DNA of 64,000 bases, from assembly GCA_021401465.1 (NCBI GenBank), contig JADDMT010000026.1:248001-312000 (forward strand), in the 5' to 3' direction. This document shows positions 9,880 to 19,650 of the stretch, one piece after another. The first letter of the stretch is position 1, and every line of letters begins with the position of its first letter. This DNA is from Teratosphaeria epicoccoides. Its lineage: Eukaryota; Ascomycota; Dothideomycetes; Mycosphaerellales; Teratosphaeriaceae. Both the position numbers and the translations under genes were made by a program. The notes below the pieces were generated by a model. The model worked only from the letters and a program-made list of their open reading frames with translations, ran no database searches and had not been told where the DNA came from.

Positions 9880-11397
9880 ATGGCCTGGTCGCAAATCGAG
9901 CCCACGCCGGCTCATCTGTCCTACCTACTTCTGGCGGGTTTCCTCATCATCTACGCCCTTTTCTCCAACTTCATCAGGAATCGCCTCCACCTCTCCGAGC
10001 CCCCAATCGCCTTGCTGATCGGCATTATCCTGGGCCCAGGCGCCTTGGGCTGGCTAAGTCCCAACTTCTGCGGCGTCAATGGCTGCAAAGGCGAGACAGA
10101 CGGGCTCGGTGGCTGGGGTTGGGGCGACAATGTGGTACAGGAAGCGGCTCGCTTCATCGTTGGCATACAGGTCTTCGCGATCGGCGTCGAGCTGCCCAAG
10201 TTCTACGCGAGCCGCCACTGGAGGTCCGTCGCCATGCTGCTTGGTCCTGTCATGACCTTCTCCTGGCTCATATGTGCCCTCTTCGTGGCCTTGCTCTTCC
10301 AGACCGACGTCGCGACGGCTTTGACAGTTGCGGCTTGCCTCACGCCCACGGACCCGGTGTTGGCAGCCTCCATCCTCAGTAACAGTCAATTCAGTGAGCG
10401 CATTCCGAAGCGTATCAGGGACATGCTAGCTGCTGAATCTGGCTGCAACGATGGAATAAGCTTCCCGTTCCTCTATGCCGGCATCTTTGCCCTGACACAG
10501 TCAACGGCAGGCGGAGCGATCAAGGAATATGCGACAATCACTCTGCTCTGGCAGGTCGCTTTTGGGACAATCATTGGCCTCATTATCGGCTTCGTCTTCA
10601 ACAGAATCCTGCGCTTCAGCGACGCCAGAGGCTACATTGACCACGCAGGATTCACAACCTTCTATCTCCTGCTGGCCACCTTGTGCATCGGTGTCGGTAG
10701 CACCCTGGGCACGGACGACTTCCTCGTGGCTTTCGGAGCGGGCTATGGTTTCGCAAGTGACGGTTGGTTTGTCAAGAAGACCAAAGCGACCCACCTCGGC
10801 CAGATTATCGATCTGTTACTCAACAGTGCTATGTTCGTCTACCTGGGCGCTATCATCCCCTGGTATTCATTCCAGCCGCAAGATATCACGCCGTGGATGA
10901 CACCGGGCCGACTGATCGCATTCCTCGTCCTGGTCATTCTCTTCCGACGTATCCCCATCGTCCTCTTGCTGTACCGATGGATTCCAGACATCAGGACCTT
11001 CCGTGAAGCCCTCTTCTGCGGTCATTTCGGCCCGATGGGACTTGGTGGCATCTTCCTGGCCATGGAGGCACGAGCTATGCTCGAAAATGGCACGGCCAGC
11101 CCTGATCCGCATCCACCAATGTATGGTCGGCCCTACACGAATAGAGAGAAGGCCGTCGAGCTTATATGGCCTTTGGTGTGCTTCATCACCTTGGGAAGCA
11201 CGTTAGTGCATGGCCTGAGTGTGCTGGGTTTGAGCGTCATCACCCATTTCCGGCGACCAAAAGAAGCTCGTGCGTCAGTCTTGGCCGCCGAAGATGATCC
11301 ACTGGAAGGCTTCGAGCACAACGAAGGGTATGGAGACAGTGAGCCCGAGTCTGATGAAGACGATGATGTGGCCGGAGGTCAACATCACCAGCCCTAG
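9880..11397 (+). CDS. Na+/H+ antiporter (CPA1, Nha1/Sod2-like)
   Basis: A single exon of 505 residues with about 12 hydrophobic segments. Fungal Nha1/Sod2 antiporters export Na+ or K+ in exchange for protons at the plasma membrane. The key motifs are TPTDPVLA (residues 155-162) and ESGCNDG (Glu186, Asn190-Asp191), the ion-binding ND core of CPA1 exchangers. HFGPMGLGGIFLAMEAR near residue 387 is also typical of this family. The cytosolic tail after the last membrane segment is only about 60 residues, ending in acidic residues (EPESDEDDD). This is much shorter than the tail of S. cerevisiae Nha1 and closer to Sod2-type proteins. The start is the first ATG in frame, with a good context (aatcATGG). 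Confidence 0.92.
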   Translation: MAWSQIEPTPAHLSYLLLAGFLIIYALFSNFIRNRLHLSEPPIALLIGIILGPGALGWLSPNFCGVNGCKGETDGLGGWGWGDNVVQEAARFIVGIQVFAIGVELPKFYASRHWRSVAMLLGPVMTFSWLICALFVALLFQTDVATALTVAACLTPTDPVLAASILSNSQFSERIPKRIRDMLAAESGCNDGISFPFLYAGIFALTQSTAGGAIKEYATITLLWQVAFGTIIGLIIGFVFNRILRFSDARGYIDHAGFTTFYLLLATLCIGVGSTLGTDDFLVAFGAGYGFASDGWFVKKTKATHLGQIIDLLLNSAMFVYLGAIIPWYSFQPQDITPWMTPGRLIAFLVLVILFRRIPIVLLLYRWIPDIRTFREALFCGHFGPMGLGGIFLAMEARAMLENGTASPDPHPPMYGRPYTNREKAVELIWPLVCFITLGSTLVHGLSVLGLSVITHFRRPKEARASVLAAEDDPLEGFEHNEGYGDSEPESDEDDDVAGGQHHQP

Positions 11398-11721
11398 TTG
11401 TTCTCACCATAGCAAAGCCCTGTGCCCATGTACGGCGCGAACAGTGGCACTCAATCTGTCCTGGTTCACGATATGCTGCTCCTCTATCATGCTTTCGCCG
11501 CTACACCTGCAAACCTTCGCTGGGCGGAAGATGCTACCAACGCTAAGCTTGTCGCACAGATTCCATGCTTTGTGCTCGAGGGCCAGTGTCATCCGTCCTG
11601 TGGCAATTACTTTGTGCTCAGCAAACCTGTCATCGGCCTCTTATGCTCTCTCACGGCGGGCTGAGCTCAATCGTGTGTGGGCATCTCAGTATCGTCGACG
11701 AGAACCTCGCGGAACAAGCTC
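11398..11721 (+). other. intergenic, possible 5' exon of the next gene
   Basis: Open frames cover this 324-base gap, including one from an ATG at 11428 that is in frame with the following gene but interrupted by a TGA at 11662. None has a recognisable domain, so a 5' exon here is possible but unproven. Confidence 0.3.
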
Positions 11722-12387
11722 ATGGCGACTCGTTGCCAAGCTCCTCGCAAATTAGGCAAAAAGGCCTGTGACAAGGAGGTCGGAAGCAAATTGCTTCCAG
11801 GCCTCTGGTGCTCGGTCTGCAAAATGGTCGATTATTGCCCAGGCTGCGTGGCCGCCGGAAACATAAAGCCCACATGCAAGGACGACAAGCATCAGCTTTA
11901 CATGTATATGAAGCGCGAGGAGAGGCGAGCTTGGTCCACAATCTGCCTCCGGCCCGCACTGCACCATCTCGAGCTGGCACGATTCTTCTATGGACGCGCA
12001 AATGGTAAATCAGGCCTTCTCAAGGAAACGCTCTCGATGCTGTCCAATTACGTGATCGAGCATTTCGCCAAGGAGGACAGGGATGCGGCGTGGCAGCTTA
12101 CGGCGCGGTTTAATGATGAGGTCAAGCAGAAGCAAAACGATGTTGGCATCGGGGCGATGGCCAGGACGCAAGGTAACGGAGCCAGGCAGAAGACGATCGA
12201 GCGGATGAGGGAGCTAAATATTCATCTCGCTTGGCAGGAGATGAATGCTGCGCGTGAGGTATTCGCGAAGGATGAGTGGGAGGCCGCATTCGAGAGGCTC
12301 GATGGTCTCTTGGACCTGATGGGGACGGAGGGACACATAGTCAAGGATGGGCCGAGCGACGGAAATGTAGACGATCCAGTGGTTTGA
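11722..12387 (+). CDS. Cys-rich N-terminal protein of unknown function
   Basis: The frame from ATG 11722 gives 221 residues. The N-terminal ~60 residues hold seven cysteines and a histidine spaced like a zinc-binding module: CQAPRK...KAC, then WCSVCKMVDYCPGC, then TC-x4-H. The YCPGC part resembles the second half of ZZ or related cross-brace fingers, but the pattern is not a clean match to any family I know. The rest is predicted helical and charged (NDEVKQKQND, ERMRELNIHLAWQE, KDEWEAAFERLDGLLDLMG). The finger begins only five residues from the ATG, so an upstream exon may be missing. Function unknown. Confidence 0.5.
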   Translation: MATRCQAPRKLGKKACDKEVGSKLLPGLWCSVCKMVDYCPGCVAAGNIKPTCKDDKHQLYMYMKREERRAWSTICLRPALHHLELARFFYGRANGKSGLLKETLSMLSNYVIEHFAKEDRDAAWQLTARFNDEVKQKQNDVGIGAMARTQGNGARQKTIERMRELNIHLAWQEMNAAREVFAKDEWEAAFERLDGLLDLMGTEGHIVKDGPSDGNVDDPVV

Positions 12388-12715
12388 TTCTGCTGGCACA
12401 CTGATCACATGAAAAGCGATGTGGGATGCGCAGCATGCTCCCGCTGCTCTAGAGTCCTCTGAGAATCCAGAGCCGCTTCATCTTTTGTGCTGTGCCGCGT
12501 CGGCTGCCAACGATGTGGCAATCTGGCTTTGTGCAGCGGAACATGGCAAGTGGTGCATTCCGAGCCTGTTCCAGGACAATGAAACTGTCTGCATGCCAGG
12601 TCATACTGTTTCCGGCGTTGATCTATAGATAGCGAACAAAGCACACACGTCTCTTACGTACCACGATGGTGATACTGACTTCTGAGCTGACATCGATACC
12701 GTCTTCCGACGCAGA
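12388..12715. other. intergenic
   Basis: This 328-base gap holds the promoter of the next plus-strand gene. I see no gene or notable motif. Confidence 0.5.
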
Positions 12716-13504
12716 ATGGCTCCCACCCTTCGCTCTCGAGAGACCAAGCCTGCAGCAACTAGGCGAGCAACAAATACACCCATCCCCTCGTCTAGGACAG
12801 CTTCGCCAAAACAACCTCGCACTCCCAAACACACAAAAACGAGAACCTCAGCATCCAGCCCCTCATTTTCGCAAATCAACCAGAATGCCAAGACCCCTAC
12901 CACAACGGAGCCCAAACGCTCCTTCCAGAAACTAACCGGCTTCAGCCCCGGCGTCAACGGCACCTACATCGGCCGCTTCCACTCCCACAGCCCGGACAAA
13001 CCAGTCTTCCACCCAGGAACCCGAACCACCACTCCTCTTCCGACAACATACGTCCCTGCCCCACAACGCAGACCCAGCAGCGGCACGCCGCTCACTTCCA
13101 TGTTCAATCCGATCACCGCCTCCCCGCGGGGCGCCAGTCTCCCCTCCACCACGCGCGCGACGGCCGGGTCGTGCGATTGGACGCCGCCGATGCCGCCGGG
13201 GTCTCAGACCAGGACTCCGGGTCCGCGAGGACCAGGGCAGGGAGGAGCTTCGGGTGCTCCGTTCAGGGCGACCGCGGCGAGGAGGCAGTCGACGCATCGC
13301 GGGAACCCGACGATCGATCCGAACTCGCATCTCTCGGGGATTTTGTATGCGGTATACCGCGAAGTGCATGATGTGCGGACGTTTCTGGACTGTGAGGTGT
13401 ACCATCCTGCGTTCGACCCGGTCATCGAGGCGCTGGATCCGGCGTTGGAGGCGATATATGATGCGGATCAGGAAGTCATTGCTCGGAGCGGTTCGGGTCA
13501 GTAG
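12716..13504 (+). CDS. disordered Pro/Ser/Thr-rich hypothetical protein
   Basis: A single exon of 262 residues. Residues 1-200 are basic, Pro/Thr/Ser-rich and probably disordered, with many SP/TP and RT/TP motifs that would suit proline-directed phosphorylation, plus a short hydrophobic patch (KLTGFSPGVNGTYIGRF). The last ~60 residues look folded and may be the conserved part: HLSGILYAVYREVHDVRTF, then LDCEVYHPAFDPVIEALDP and LEAIYDADQEV. I recognise no family. It converges on the short-chain dehydrogenase, with 86 bases between the two stop codons. Confidence 0.55.
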   Translation: MAPTLRSRETKPAATRRATNTPIPSSRTASPKQPRTPKHTKTRTSASSPSFSQINQNAKTPTTTEPKRSFQKLTGFSPGVNGTYIGRFHSHSPDKPVFHPGTRTTTPLPTTYVPAPQRRPSSGTPLTSMFNPITASPRGASLPSTTRATAGSCDWTPPMPPGSQTRTPGPRGPGQGGASGAPFRATAARRQSTHRGNPTIDPNSHLSGILYAVYREVHDVRTFLDCEVYHPAFDPVIEALDPALEAIYDADQEVIARSGSGQ

Positions 13505-13590
13505 TTTTGGCGAGCAGGATGGCGGGCGACTGGGGGGGACAGGGGCTCAACGCTTTTTCGATTTTACATACATGTATCTGCGTAACGGCC

Positions 13591-14412
13591 TCATCTCGCA
13601 AACTGCTTCTTCGCACGCTCACTCATCTGCGCGAAAATCTTCTGCCTCTCCTGCTCCCACCCATTGAACCCCAGAAACGTCTTCACCATCTGCACAGGCA
13701 CCTGCTCGTTCCCGTCCGAGCTCAACCCCGCCCACGCCTCCTCAGTAAAGTCGCCCAAAGGCATGCCCATGGCGTCCGCCCTCCCTGCAAGTTCCGGCTG
13801 GTTCTTGGCGTTGTGAAGCTCCGTCTGCACTGCAGGCGGGAAGAGCTCGATGACCTTGACGTTGGAATTCGCGTCCTTGAGCTGCTCGCGCATGACCAGG
13901 ATCATGTGGTGCAGCGCCGCTTTGGTGGAGCAGTAGCCCGGGCAGAAGATGGCCGGGACGAGCGCTAGTCCGGAGGTCGTGAAGGCCAAGGCGGTAGGTT
14001 TGGGGGCTTGCTTCTGCAGGAACGGCAAAAATGCTTTCGTAAGGTGCATGACGGAGGTGTAGTTCGTCAGCAGCTCGGTGTCGAATCTATCCAGATCGAC
14101 TGTCTCGGGGTCAGCCCAGTTCAGGGAACGCTGCATGCCTGAGTTGAGGAAGACGCAGTCGAGGTCGGGATGCTTGGTAGTGATCTCTTTGGCGAAGCCG
14201 GGGATCTCGTGAATCTTCGTGACGTCGAATACTGCTGTGTCCACAGAAGCCTTGCCGGTGTTGCCATGTTCCTTGGCGAACTCGTCGAGGTTCTCTCTGC
14301 GTCGTCCCACAGCAATGACATTGACGCCATTCTCTACCATTTTAGCTGCCAGAGCTCGTCCTATGCCGGAGGTGGCGCCCAGCATCAGGACATTCTTGTA
14401 TTCGAAAGGCAT
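13591..14412 (-). CDS. short-chain dehydrogenase/reductase
   Basis: A single exon of 273 residues, the usual length of classical SDR enzymes. The cofactor motif is GATSGIG (12-18). GRRRENL after the second strand gives Arg residues that favour NADP(H). The structural Asn is in LNSG (90-92). The catalytic Ser is in FTTSG (147), and Tyr160 and Lys164 fall in YCSTK. The layout resembles fungal relatives of bacterial DltE-type oxidoreductases. The substrate cannot be predicted. It is not surrounded by secondary-metabolism genes. Confidence 0.88.
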   Translation of the reverse strand: MPFEYKNVLMLGATSGIGRALAAKMVENGVNVIAVGRRRENLDEFAKEHGNTGKASVDTAVFDVTKIHEIPGFAKEITTKHPDLDCVFLNSGMQRSLNWADPETVDLDRFDTELLTNYTSVMHLTKAFLPFLQKQAPKPTALAFTTSGLALVPAIFCPGYCSTKAALHHMILVMREQLKDANSNVKVIELFPPAVQTELHNAKNQPELAGRADAMGMPLGDFTEEAWAGLSSDGNEQVPVQMVKTFLGFNGWEQERQKIFAQMSERAKKQFAR

Positions 14413-15189
14413 TTCGGCGTCTCGTTTTGTGCAGCTGGATCTGTACTGTCGTGAATTTGATCAAGCTGGGTGGTAAAGAAGGTGTAACCGTCGATACCTT
14501 AACACTGGGGTTTGGTACAAGGCGAGCTTTCTGCTCGTCTACGCGACATGCTAGCATATATGTACCCTGTCACCCTGATCCGAACCTTTGTGATGATGTC
14601 TCTTGAGCGCAGTGATGTCACAGGCACGGACGGACTCTCGCCCGATGCGGCCTCCGCGAGGTCTCGACTGCTCTGTTCACTCCAGCTCGGAGGTAGTACT
14701 GCAAGCGGCAATGTTCATTTCGACGGACTATTGGCAAGTTGAATTTCGCAAGGAAAGTGATATTTGTCGGGACGGGCTCAAAGGAAGCAGTAAACCATTA
14801 CCTGCAATGCTGACGTTAGATGCGGTTCTTCGACAGGATACAATATTCAGAGACGATGGCTGTGGCAAAAGGGAAGAGAAATCAAGGCTGCATCGTCAGC
14901 TACAGACCAAAGATTACACCAGTCTATGGATGAGCAGGAGAATCCAGGCATTGTAGACGTCGCTGCAGAACCGCTATGACAGCTGAGATCGATGCCGTTC
15001 AGGGCGGCCCATCACTAGAGAGTGAATTTCAATTTTCGGCATTTCGAAATCATGTCATACATCGCACTCGCCGCCTTGGCTGCTCAAATGGCAGCTCCTA
15101 GCAGCTTCTCTATACAGCGCCGGAACTCCATGCTATGCTTGCCCTTTCATAAGCACCCACAACCGGCCAAAATCTGATCACCCTGATCA
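14413..15189. other. intergenic, no recognised gene
   Basis: A 777-base stretch between the SDR start and the eIF3i stop. Only short, unrelated open frames are visible. Confidence 0.5.
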
Positions 15190-16212
15190 CTATTGAAACT
15201 TCAGCTGGTTCTCCCTCTCCCTCTCGACCTCGTATTTGAACTCGAAGTACGGCGGGTCGAAGTGGTGCACGCGCACGTAACCGTCTTCACCGCCAGAGCA
15301 ATAGCACTTGCCGTCTGGCGATACTGCAACGTAGTTGAGAGGACCGAAGTGGCCTCTCACACGCCCAATCTCCTCCTCGAAAATCTTGTGGTAGAATCTC
15401 GCCTCGAACTTTCCTTGTCTCGCTGACGTGGTCGTGACATCCATGGCTGCCTGACCACCACCCAGGATCACGTACTCGGGAGTTGGGCAAATGGCTGCAG
15501 AGTTGAGAGGAGTGTCTGCGACGTAGGTCTTGAGCACGTCCATCGTCGTGACATCGATGAGCTTCGCCGTCTTGTCCTTAGATGCAGTGATGAAGTACGT
15601 CCGGTCCGCGCTCCACTGGATGTCCGTCACTGCCATGCCGTCGTCATGTGGGAAGATTTCGGTGATGAGCTCGCCGGTCTTGGCATCCCATTGCGCAACA
15701 CTGCCGTTCTCGTGACCGGTGATGATGTAGTGAGACAGGTATGAAAAGCCGGCAACTGTGACACGCGGAAGCTCATCCACCACTATTCTCAGCGCAGGCT
15801 CGCTGCTCTGTTCCGCCTCGACATCCTGCTTGATATCGTACACGTAGATGTTGCTCAGCTGCCCTGTCCGCTTCTCCGTCACGCCCAACAGCTGCCTGCC
15901 ATCCTCCGAAAATTCGCATCGTCTTATTGAGGTCTGGAAGTCCCACTGTTTGAGCTGTCTGCCTGTCTTCACTTCCCAGAGCCTCAAAGTGTTGTCAGCG
16001 CCGCCAGTCGCGAGGAAAGTGGTGGTCGGGTCAACATCAACAGTCCATAGCGCACCCTGGTGACCCTTGTATGCACCAAAGCGCTCGCCGTTTGCGCTGT
16101 ACCAGGCGGAGGGAACGTGGTCCTTGGAGACGGAGAAGATGAGGTCGCCTTCCTTGCTGAATTTGACCTGCGTGAGCGCTCGCTCGTGGCCAGACAGTAG
16201 AATGGGTCTCAT
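15190..16212 (-). CDS. TIF34: translation initiation factor eIF3 subunit i
   Basis: A single exon of 340 residues, the family length. eIF3i is a seven-bladed WD40 propeller in the eIF3 complex that recruits mRNA to the 40S subunit. The start MRPILLSGHERALTQVKF is the conserved N-terminus. WD-type units are seen at GHERALTQV, GHQGALWTVDVD..TGGADNTLRLWE, TGHENGSVAQWD, ITASKDKTAKLID and GHFGPLNYVAVSPDGK..SGGEDGYVRVHHFD. The ending FEFKYE is typical. An upstream in-frame ATG at 16329 would add 39 unconserved residues and is not preferred. It is divergent from the C1-tetrahydrofolate synthase gene. Confidence 0.96.
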   Translation of the reverse strand: MRPILLSGHERALTQVKFSKEGDLIFSVSKDHVPSAWYSANGERFGAYKGHQGALWTVDVDPTTTFLATGGADNTLRLWEVKTGRQLKQWDFQTSIRRCEFSEDGRQLLGVTEKRTGQLSNIYVYDIKQDVEAEQSSEPALRIVVDELPRVTVAGFSYLSHYIITGHENGSVAQWDAKTGELITEIFPHDDGMAVTDIQWSADRTYFITASKDKTAKLIDVTTMDVLKTYVADTPLNSAAICPTPEYVILGGGQAAMDVTTTSARQGKFEARFYHKIFEEEIGRVRGHFGPLNYVAVSPDGKCYCSGGEDGYVRVHHFDPPYFEFKYEVERERENQLKFQ

Positions 16213-16557
16213 GGTGGTGGTGGATGTCGGTGGCGAGCGGTGACGGGAATCGTTCTGGCGTGGTGTCGCAGAGTCGCGAAGTCTTGGCACGCGGCACGCG
16301 GCACGCCACGATGAATCGATAATTTGCATGACTCATGTGGTCATGGCGGGGCTCGATGATTTTTCGCATCTCAAATTGACTCACGAATCACGCGTCTCCC
16401 ACAGGCCTCACAGTTCTTGCATTAAGGTGTCCTCGCTTGACTAACATGATACGTATAGACATAGACATAGACTGTCGCTAGAGGCGCCTTCTGTTCACCC
16501 GCCGCCCGTCGGTCAAGCAGGTACTTCTGCCCTCCTCGGCTTCCATCTCCCTCTCCA
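16213..16557. promoter_or_regulatory. divergent promoter of eIF3i and C1-THF synthase genes
   Basis: These 345 bases separate two divergently transcribed housekeeping genes. An ATAGACATAGACATAGAC short repeat lies near 16456-16473. No clear TATA box is seen. Confidence 0.5.
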
Positions 16558-19500
16558 ATGTTTCCGCGTCACATGCACCCCGGTCACCGACGAGCATTGC
16601 GGGGGTGCATCACAAAAGCGCGTCCAGCACAACACATCCACAGTATCACCGCATCTTCGTCGCGTCACCCATACTACGCCCAATCCTCCGGTCCTTGCAT
16701 ACAGTTAGTCTCGAAGCCAACAGGGAGGCCACGAGGATATATTGCGGCAGCCCCATCTGCAGCTAGCCTTGCTCGCGTGAGCAGCATTGGCGTCCGCTGC
16801 TTCCACTCGACCATCGCAACCATGACGGCAACCAAGATTGATGGCACGGCGATCGCCAAAAGCATCCGGGAACGGATATCAAAGGAGATCGCCGACAAGC
16901 AAAACGTCAATCCTCGCTACAAACCCAGCCTGATCATCATCCAGGTTGGCGACCGCAGTGACAGCAGCACGTATGTTCGCATGAAGCTCAAGGCAGCTGA
17001 GGAGGCCAACATTGCTTGTGATCTGCAGAAGTATGACGAGGGCATTTCGGAGATTGAGCTTTTGGAGAGGATAGAGGGCTACAACAATGACCCGAACGTG
17101 CACGGTATCCTGGTGCAGCTGCCTCTGCCCAGCCACATCAATGAGTACAATGTCACCAGCGCAGTGGCAGATGCAAAGGACGTGGATGGGTTTGGTGGAC
17201 CGAACATTGGCGAGCTTGCGAAGAAGGGCGGCAAGCCGCTGTTTGTGCCTTGCACTCCAAAGGGCGTCATGGTTTTACTGGAGGAAAGTGGTGTGGACGT
17301 CAAGGGCAAGAACGCGGTCGTGCTGGGTCGCAGTGATATCGTGGGAGCCCCAGTGAGCTATTTGCTCAGAAATGCCGATGCGACAGTCACTGTGTGCCAT
17401 AGCAAGACGAAGAATCTGCAGGAGGTGATCAAGACTGCGGACATCCTGGTTGCGGCTATCGGGAAGGAGCGATTCGTCAAAGGTGACTGGTTGAAGCCTG
17501 GTGTGGTTGTGATTGACGTCGGGACCAATTACATTCCGGATGAAACGAAAAAGTCCGGCCAGAGGTTGGTCGGTGACGTCGACTACGACTCCGCAGTCGC
17601 AGTGGCCTCGCAGATTACCCCAGTCCCAGGTGGTGTTGGTCCAATGACGGTTGCGATGCTGCTCAGAAACGTTGTCGATGCTGCAGACGAGTCATTTAAC
17701 CGCCAGAAGACTCGTCATATTCAGCCACTACCATTAAAGCTGAGGCAGCCTGTGCCGTCTGATATTGCCATCTCGCGGGCTCAGCATCCCAAGCTCATCA
17801 ACAGAGTCGCCGCTGAAGTTGGCATCGCGCCTCACGAGCTGGAGCCGTATGGTGCATACAAGGCCAAGGTCTCCCTCGATGTGCTCTCGCGCCTCCAGCA
17901 CAGGAAAAATGGCCGCTACGTCGTTGTCACTGGTATTACGCCTACACCGCTTGGTGAGGGCAAAAGCACCACCACCATCGGTCTTACACAAGCACTAGCC
18001 GCTCAACTTGGCAGAGTAGCATTCGCCAACGTTCGTCAACCCTCCCAGGGTCCAACATTCGGCATCAAAGGCGGCGCAGCTGGCGGCGGTTACAGTCAAG
18101 TCATACCTATGGACGAGTTCAATTTGCACTTGACTGGAGACATCCATGCTATCACTGCTGCTAATAATTTGCTCGCCGCTGCGATCGACACGAGAATGTT
18201 TCACGAAAGCACGCAGAAGGATGGTGCGTTGTACAAGCGTCTCGTGCCAGAGAAGAAGGGGAGGAGAGAGTTCTTGCCGATCATGTTCAAGCGTCTCGAG
18301 AAGCTTGGGATCAACAAGACAGATCCAAACGAGCTCACTGAGGAGGAATACCGCAAATTTGCCAGACTCGACATTGACCCAGAGACCATTACTTGGCGGA
18401 GAGTGCTTGACGTGAACGACCGTCATCTGAGGGGCATCACCGTTGGTCAGGCACCCACCGAGAGCAAGGTGCCTCCACGCGAGACTGCGTTCGACATCAG
18501 TGTCGCCTCAGAATGTATGGCCGTGCTTGCTTTGTCGACCGACCTTGCTGACATGAGGAGACGACTTGGCGACATGGTCGTAGCATCCAGCAGGGCTGGC
18601 GATCCAGTCACTGCTGACGATATTGGTGCTGGAGGTGCTCTCACGGCGTTGATGAAAGATGCTATCAAGCCCAACCTCATGCAGACACTGGAGGGCACGC
18701 CCGTCTTCGTGCACGCTGGTCCCTTCGCCAATATCTCTATTGGTAACTCGTCGATCATCGCTGACCGTGTGGCTCTGAAGCTTGCTGGTACTGAAGCCGA
18801 TGAGGATCATAACGAAAAGGTCGGCTTTGTCGTTACAGAAGCCGGTTTTGACTTCACTATGGGCGGCGAGCGCTTTATGAACATCAAGTGCCGCGCCTCT
18901 GGTCTCAAGCCTGACGTTGTGGTCGTCGTTGCTACTGTCCGTGCGCTCAAGGTCCACGGCGGCGGTCCAGATATCTCACCAGGCGGTCAGCTTGCTGAGG
19001 TCTACCGGACCGAGAACATCGAAGTCTTGCGAAAGGGTTGTGTCAACTTGGCAAAGCATATTCAAAATGCGAAGCAATACGGAGTCAATGTCGTGGTCGC
19101 GATCAACCGCTTCGAAACCGACACCGATGCTGAGCTGCAGGTCATCCGCGAGGAAGCCATGAAGGCAGGCGCGATCGATGCGATTCCCGCAAACCACTGG
19201 GCCGAGGGAGGAAAGGGCGCCGTAGACCTCGCCAGGGGTGTCATTGCGGCTGCTGAGAAAGCTGACGAGGCGTCCTTCAAGCTGCTCTACGGCACCGATG
19301 GCACTGTCCAGGAGCGCATTGAGGCCATCGCGAAGAATATGTACGGCGCAGCCGCTGTCGAGTTCTCCGAGGTCGCGCAGAAAAAGGTCGACACCTACCA
19401 GAAACAAGGATATGGCAACCTTCCTATCTGTGTGGCGAAGACGCAGTACTCGCTTTCGCATGATCCTGCGCTCAAGGGTGCACCAGAGGGCTTCACGGTC

Positions 19501-19650
19501 CCGATCAGGGATGTCAGGCTGGCAGCTGGTGCTGGATATCTGTTTGCACTCGCAGCGGACATACAGACCATCCCTGGGCTGCCGACAGCGCCTGGCTATC
19601 TCAATGTCGAGGTCGACTGCTCTAATGGAGAGATCGATGGACTGTTTTAG
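16558..19650 (+). CDS. trifunctional C1-tetrahydrofolate synthase
   Basis: A single exon of 1030 residues combining methylene-THF dehydrogenase, methenyl-THF cyclohydrolase and formate-THF ligase (Mis1/Ade3 type), which interconvert one-carbon units for purine, thymidylate and formyl-Met-tRNA synthesis. The dehydrogenase/cyclohydrolase part has YVRMKLKAAEE (catalytic Lys), VQLPLP, KDVDGF, the GRSDIVGAPV Rossmann-like motif and TPVPGGVGPMT. The synthetase part has TPTPLGEGKSTTT (ATP-binding loop), GIKGGAAGGGY and the LTGDIHAI motif. The first ~88 residues are basic with a typical mitochondrial cleavage context (VRCFHST). A second ATG at 16822 (MTATKIDG) begins the enzyme proper and could give a cytosolic form. 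Confidence 0.96.
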   Translation: MFPRHMHPGHRRALRGCITKARPAQHIHSITASSSRHPYYAQSSGPCIQLVSKPTGRPRGYIAAAPSAASLARVSSIGVRCFHSTIATMTATKIDGTAIAKSIRERISKEIADKQNVNPRYKPSLIIIQVGDRSDSSTYVRMKLKAAEEANIACDLQKYDEGISEIELLERIEGYNNDPNVHGILVQLPLPSHINEYNVTSAVADAKDVDGFGGPNIGELAKKGGKPLFVPCTPKGVMVLLEESGVDVKGKNAVVLGRSDIVGAPVSYLLRNADATVTVCHSKTKNLQEVIKTADILVAAIGKERFVKGDWLKPGVVVIDVGTNYIPDETKKSGQRLVGDVDYDSAVAVASQITPVPGGVGPMTVAMLLRNVVDAADESFNRQKTRHIQPLPLKLRQPVPSDIAISRAQHPKLINRVAAEVGIAPHELEPYGAYKAKVSLDVLSRLQHRKNGRYVVVTGITPTPLGEGKSTTTIGLTQALAAQLGRVAFANVRQPSQGPTFGIKGGAAGGGYSQVIPMDEFNLHLTGDIHAITAANNLLAAAIDTRMFHESTQKDGALYKRLVPEKKGRREFLPIMFKRLEKLGINKTDPNELTEEEYRKFARLDIDPETITWRRVLDVNDRHLRGITVGQAPTESKVPPRETAFDISVASECMAVLALSTDLADMRRRLGDMVVASSRAGDPVTADDIGAGGALTALMKDAIKPNLMQTLEGTPVFVHAGPFANISIGNSSIIADRVALKLAGTEADEDHNEKVGFVVTEAGFDFTMGGERFMNIKCRASGLKPDVVVVVATVRALKVHGGGPDISPGGQLAEVYRTENIEVLRKGCVNLAKHIQNAKQYGVNVVVAINRFETDTDAELQVIREEAMKAGAIDAIPANHWAEGGKGAVDLARGVIAAAEKADEASFKLLYGTDGTVQERIEAIAKNMYGAAAVEFSEVAQKKVDTYQKQGYGNLPICVAKTQYSLSHDPALKGAPEGFTVPIRDVRLAAGAGYLFALAADIQTIPGLPTAPGYLNVEVDCSNGEIDGLF

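Noticed and set aside
16213..16329. N-terminal extension of eIF3i from the ATG at 16329
   Set aside because: The family starts at MRPILLSGHE, and the extra 39 residues are unconserved and Arg/Ser/Thr-rich.
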